15,323 nucleotides of DNA. It comes from Bacillota bacterium. GTDB taxonomy: Bacteria > Bacillota > UBA4882 > UBA8346. Of this stretch, positions 14,493-15,323 are shown one piece after another. Positions within the stretch are counted from its first letter, which is position 1, and the number at the start of each line of letters is the position of its first letter. The notes below the pieces were generated by a model. The model made no database searches and had not been told where the DNA came from. It saw only the letters and a list, made by a program, of their open reading frames with translations. Location: positions 1 to 15,323 of the forward strand of contig JAEZKW010000250.1 of NCBI GenBank assembly GCA_023415375.1, given 5' to 3'. The translations under genes and the position numbers were made by a program.

Positions 14493-14753
14493 ATGAATAG
14501 GGATATTCTCGCGGGCATCATTAGTTTTAGTTTAATATTCGTCTATAACGGTTTGTTAAAGACCAATTTATCAATGAAATGGGTTTTATGGATACTTGGA
14601 ATTCTTTTTGGGACATCCTTGATACTGGCGTCAGAGACTTCGGTTTCCTGTATTAAGTGGCTTTTATCCTTAAAAAGATTAGCTATTTTTGCTATAATCG
14701 TATTTGCCATGATAGTCTTATATCAGAATCAAAAGAAAACAAAAGCTAAATGA
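14493..14753 (+). CDS. Small three-helix membrane protein of unknown function
   Basis: I do not recognise this 86-residue protein. It is mostly hydrophobic, with likely transmembrane segments at about 5-22, 29-47 and 62-80, and a basic C-terminal tail (KKTKAK). The two Trp in MKWVLWILG lie at a predicted membrane edge. A usable RBS, GAGGAT (14479-14484), lies 8 nt before ATG 14493, only 15 nt after the carB stop and 52 nt before pyrK. Its position within the operon implies co-transcription with carB and pyrK, where Bacillus has no gene. A role at the membrane linked to the PyrK-PyrD electron-transfer enzyme is only speculation. It could also be a lineage-specific protein unrelated to pyrimidines. 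The tight spacing and RBS argue that it is real. Confidence 0.65.
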   Translation: MNRDILAGIISFSLIFVYNGLLKTNLSMKWVLWILGILFGTSLILASETSVSCIKWLLSLKRLAIFAIIVFAMIVLYQNQKKTKAK

Positions 14754-14805
14754 AATGTAGGGTTTAACTTCATTTACGTAAGACGAGCAAAACAAAGGAG
14801 AAACA

Positions 14806-15323
14806 ATGTTTTCCGGAAAAGGATTAATCACTGAGAATGAAAATTTAGCTCCAGGTTATTACCGACTTTCTTTTCTGGTTCCTGAAGTAGCGGCATTGGC
14901 TGGGCCAGGTCAATTTATTCAAATAAGGGTGGCGGAGCCCGGATCCAATGATCCGCTGTTGCCAAGACCAATCAGCATTTTTCGGATCCAAAAATCCACT
15001 GGTATAATTTCAGTTATTTATAAAACGGTAGGACGGGGTACTTCATTATTAAGCGGGTTCAGGTCTGGGGAATTAATCAATTTACTAGGGCCGATCGGCA
15101 ATGGCTTTTCTATTCCGGAGAACGTTCAGAACGTTGCTCTAATAGCCGGCGGAGTTGGTATGCCGCCCCTGTTTTGCCTAGCCGAATCCTTTCTTCAGAA
15201 TCTGCCTGATTGCAATATCAATTTATTTTATGGCGGTCGAAGCGTTCGGGACTTATTAGAATTGGATTTATGGAGTCAAACCGGCGTCAAATTGTTTACA
15301 ACGACCGAAGATGGCAGCTTCGG
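14806..15323 (+). CDS. pyrK: PyrK, dihydroorotate dehydrogenase electron-transfer subunit (3' end outside window)
   Basis: The first 172 codons are open to the window edge; the protein normally has about 250-260 residues. It carries electrons from dihydroorotate (via PyrD FMN) to NAD+ through FAD and a 2Fe-2S cluster. Visible are the FAD-binding LLPRPISIF segment (about 51-59), YKTVGRGTSLL (about 72-82) and the nucleotide-binding GGVGMPPLF (about 115-123). The cysteine cluster that binds 2Fe-2S should lie beyond the window and cannot be checked. AAAGGAG (14794-14800) is 5 nt before the ATG. Its presence predicts a class 1B, NAD-dependent PyrD downstream, as in Bacillus. The 52-nt gap to the preceding small gene holds no recognisable signal. 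Confidence 0.94.
   Translation, partial: MFSGKGLITENENLAPGYYRLSFLVPEVAALAGPGQFIQIRVAEPGSNDPLLPRPISIFRIQKSTGIISVIYKTVGRGTSLLSGFRSGELINLLGPIGNGFSIPENVQNVALIAGGVGMPPLFCLAESFLQNLPDCNINLFYGGRSVRDLLELDLWSQTGVKLFTTTEDGSF

Overview
The window looks like a chromosome segment of a Gram-positive, Firmicutes-type (clostridia-like) bacterium that degrades plant polysaccharides. The grounds are a pyr operon in the Bacillus subtilis gene order with PyrR-type attenuators, strong GGAGG ribosome-binding sites, and modular secreted glycosidases with Pro/Thr linkers and family 2 cellulose-binding modules. I cannot name the genus from the sequence.

Bases 1-2668 are a glycoside hydrolase region. It opens with the C-terminal end of a GH9 cellulase followed by a PA14 domain and a CBM2. 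Next comes a 134-bp MITE-like insertion with terminal inverted repeats and a candidate 4-bp target duplication. Then follows a wrecked GH5 beta-mannanase-CBM2 gene carrying three single-base indels and an internal deletion, which is a pseudogene unless the assembly is wrong.

Bases 2734-5344 hold a probable promoter, a strong hairpin and a two-gene cluster. The genes are a Gfo/Idh/MocA oxidoreductase and a secreted alginate-lyase-family protein, probably acting on a uronate-containing polysaccharide.

Bases 5377-15323 are the de novo pyrimidine operon: pyrR, uraA (pyrP), pyrB, pyrC, carA (pyrAA), carB (pyrAB), a small three-helix membrane protein of unknown function, and the start of pyrK, which runs off the window. 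A sigma-A-like promoter precedes pyrR. Two complete PyrR attenuators (PyrR-binding hairpin, antiterminator, terminator) lie in the leader and between pyrR and uraA. No third PyrR site is visible before pyrB. A second candidate promoter sits at the pyrC stop codon in front of carA, and an ArgR-box-like tandem site overlaps it. This would let arginine as well as pyrimidines control carbamoyl phosphate synthesis.

Together PyrR, UraA, PyrB, PyrC, CarAB and PyrK sense UMP, import uracil, and make carbamoyl phosphate, carbamoyl aspartate, dihydroorotate and then orotate. No defence system, CRISPR array, transposase, tRNA or rRNA was found. The most unusual items are the ArgR-like boxes, the conserved-position small membrane protein, the MITE-like element and the decayed mannanase.
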